Shown: positions 8,426 to 9,178 of the stretch, one piece after another | Layout: every line of letters starts with the position of its first letter | How positions within the stretch are numbered: the first letter of the stretch is position 1 | Source of the DNA: Desulfobacterales bacterium | Lineage (GTDB): Bacteria; Desulfobacterota; Desulfobacteria; Desulfobacterales; UBA5852 | Direction of reading: 5' to 3' | DNA length: 9,178 bases | NCBI GenBank assembly: GCA_016735415.1 | Contig: JAERRP010000365.1 | Location: 1 to 9,178, forward strand | Notes under the pieces: generated by a model | Databases searched by the model: none | Told to the model about the DNA's origin: nothing | The model's input: the letters and a program-made list of their open reading frames with translations, nothing else | Translations under genes and position numbers: made by a program

Positions 8426-9178
8426 TCATTCTCCTTTGTATACCGGTTTGCGCTTTTCGCGAAAAGCGGCCAGCCCCTCCAGCCGATCCCGGGGTGGAAT
8501 CGTGAGCCAGTAAGCATTGGATTCAATTGCCAGCCCGGTGTGCAGATCCGTTTCGAGGCCACGGTTGATGGCATATTTGGCCTGCTCGATGGCGATGGGG
8601 CCGGTTTCGCAGATCTCCGCCGCCATGGCGGCGCTGGCACTGAGCAGCTCGCTCGGCGGGCAGACCCGGTTGACCATTCCGATGGCCAGGGCCTCGGCGG
8701 CCGGCACCCGTTTGCCCGTGAAGATGAGTTCCTTGGCTTTACCCCGCCCGACCAGGCGCGGCAGCCGCTGGGTTCCGCCCGCGCCCGGGATGATCGCCAG
8801 GCGTGTTTCGGTCAACCCCATGCTGGCGCTTTCGGAGGCCAGCCGGATATCGCAGGCCAGTGCCAGTTCAGTACCACCGCCCAGGGCAACACCGTTGACC
8901 GCCGCAATGACCGGTTTGTTCAAGTCTTCGATCCGGGTGAAAAGGTTGCGGATGGTGTAGATAAACTCCTTGACCTCAATCGGCGTCAGGCGGGCCCGCT
9001 CCTTGAGATCGGCCCCGGCACAGAAGGCCCTGTCGCCGGCGCCCGTGATAATCACCACGCGCACGTCGCTGCGGAAACGAAGGCCTTCAATGGCGGCTGC
9101 CAGCGCGCGCAGCAGTTCGAAATTAAAGGAATTCATCACCTGGGGGCGATTGAGGGTCAGTTGCACCACCCCGTTATT
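8426..9178 (-). CDS. enoyl-CoA hydratase/isomerase, methylglutaconyl-CoA hydratase-like (5' end beyond window)
   Basis: Crotonase-family hydratase, partial: the frame stays open to the right edge, and the visible protein begins NNGVVQLTLNRP, which in this family is normally preceded by about 10-15 residues. A GTG at 9169 could formally start it but would cut the first strand, so I treat the start as missing. Counting from the first visible codon, the oxyanion-hole segment AFCAGADLKE starts at residue 51 and ALGGGTELALACDI holds Glu104. GLTETRLAIIPGAGGTQRLP holds Glu124, so both hydratase glutamates are present and hydration rather than pure isomerisation is expected. That segment and the following KAKELIFTG resemble mammalian AUH (3-methylglutaconyl-CoA hydratase) as I recall it. 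The likely reaction is 3-methylglutaconyl-CoA to HMG-CoA, fitting the carboxyltransferase 5 bases downstream. A general short-chain enoyl-CoA hydratase cannot be excluded. Confidence 0.9.
   Translation of the reverse strand, partial: NNGVVQLTLNRPQVMNSFNFELLRALAAAIEGLRFRSDVRVVIITGAGDRAFCAGADLKERARLTPIEVKEFIYTIRNLFTRIEDLNKPVIAAVNGVALGGGTELALACDIRLASESASMGLTETRLAIIPGAGGTQRLPRLVGRGKAKELIFTGKRVPAAEALAIGMVNRVCPPSELLSASAAMAAEICETGPIAIEQAKYAINRGLETDLHTGLAIESNAYWLTIPPRDRLEGLAAFREKRKPVYKGE
8431..8437 (-). promoter_or_regulatory. ribosome binding site deciding the carboxyltransferase start
   Basis: AAAGGAG on the minus strand, located within the last codons of the hydratase gene. Its spacing is 10 bases to the ATG at 8420 and 1 base to the ATG at 8429, so it favours the downstream start. 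A start at 8429 would instead overlap the hydratase stop as ATGA. Confidence 0.6.

Noticed and set aside
7674..8513. Plus-strand open frame of 279 codons opposite the carboxyltransferase
   Set aside because: Antisense shadow of a strongly supported gene, rich in Gly/His/Asp patterns expected from the complementary strand.

Overview
The window is a protein-coding stretch of a moderately GC-rich bacterial chromosome. Every gene I can support lies on the minus strand, so transcription runs from the right edge (about 9178) to the left. Gene content suggests an anaerobic or facultative heterotroph that oxidises branched-chain amino acids or acids. A sulfate-reducing or syntrophic member of the Desulfobacterota is my best guess. 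It rests on remembered similarity of the cysteine-rich protein and the acyl-CoA genes to proteins of that group, and is inference. I see no tRNA, rRNA, mobile element, CRISPR array or repeat family, and no gene-free stretch longer than about 135 bases.

Right and central region (about 9178 to 2876), in transcription order: an enoyl-CoA hydratase most like methylglutaconyl-CoA hydratase (cut by the window edge); a carboxyltransferase of the methylcrotonyl-CoA carboxylase beta type; an HMG-CoA lyase-like metal-dependent TIM-barrel enzyme; a two-domain HTH-cupin regulator; and an acetoacetyl-CoA synthetase. Together these resemble the lower leucine/isovalerate pathway: 3-methylcrotonyl-CoA is carboxylated to 3-methylglutaconyl-CoA, hydrated to HMG-CoA, cleaved to acetyl-CoA and acetoacetate, and the acetoacetate is re-activated to acetoacetyl-CoA. 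The acyl-CoA dehydrogenase and the biotin carboxylase/biotin carrier subunit are not in view and would be expected upstream, beyond the right edge. Two enzymes are divergent at key places: the lyase has Gln where HMG-CoA lyases have the catalytic Cys, and the carboxyltransferase departs from the usual MCC-beta motifs. The exact substrate is therefore open.

Left region (about 2740 to 61): after a gap of roughly 135 bases holding a compact GC hairpin come three tightly packed genes. They are a cysteine-rich protein of unknown function, a YbdL-type methionine/glutamine aminotransferase, and a YafV-type omega-amidase whose start overlaps the aminotransferase's end by 13 bases. The last two form a textbook glutamine transaminase/omega-amidase pair: the aminotransferase uses glutamine to aminate a 2-oxo acid such as 4-methylthio-2-oxobutanoate, and the amidase hydrolyses the 2-oxoglutaramate formed, pulling the reaction forward.

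I found no clearly new multi-gene system. The best leads are the Cys-to-Gln lyase with its divergent carboxyltransferase neighbour, the uncharacterised cysteine-rich protein beside the transaminase pair, and the regulator embedded in the catabolic run.
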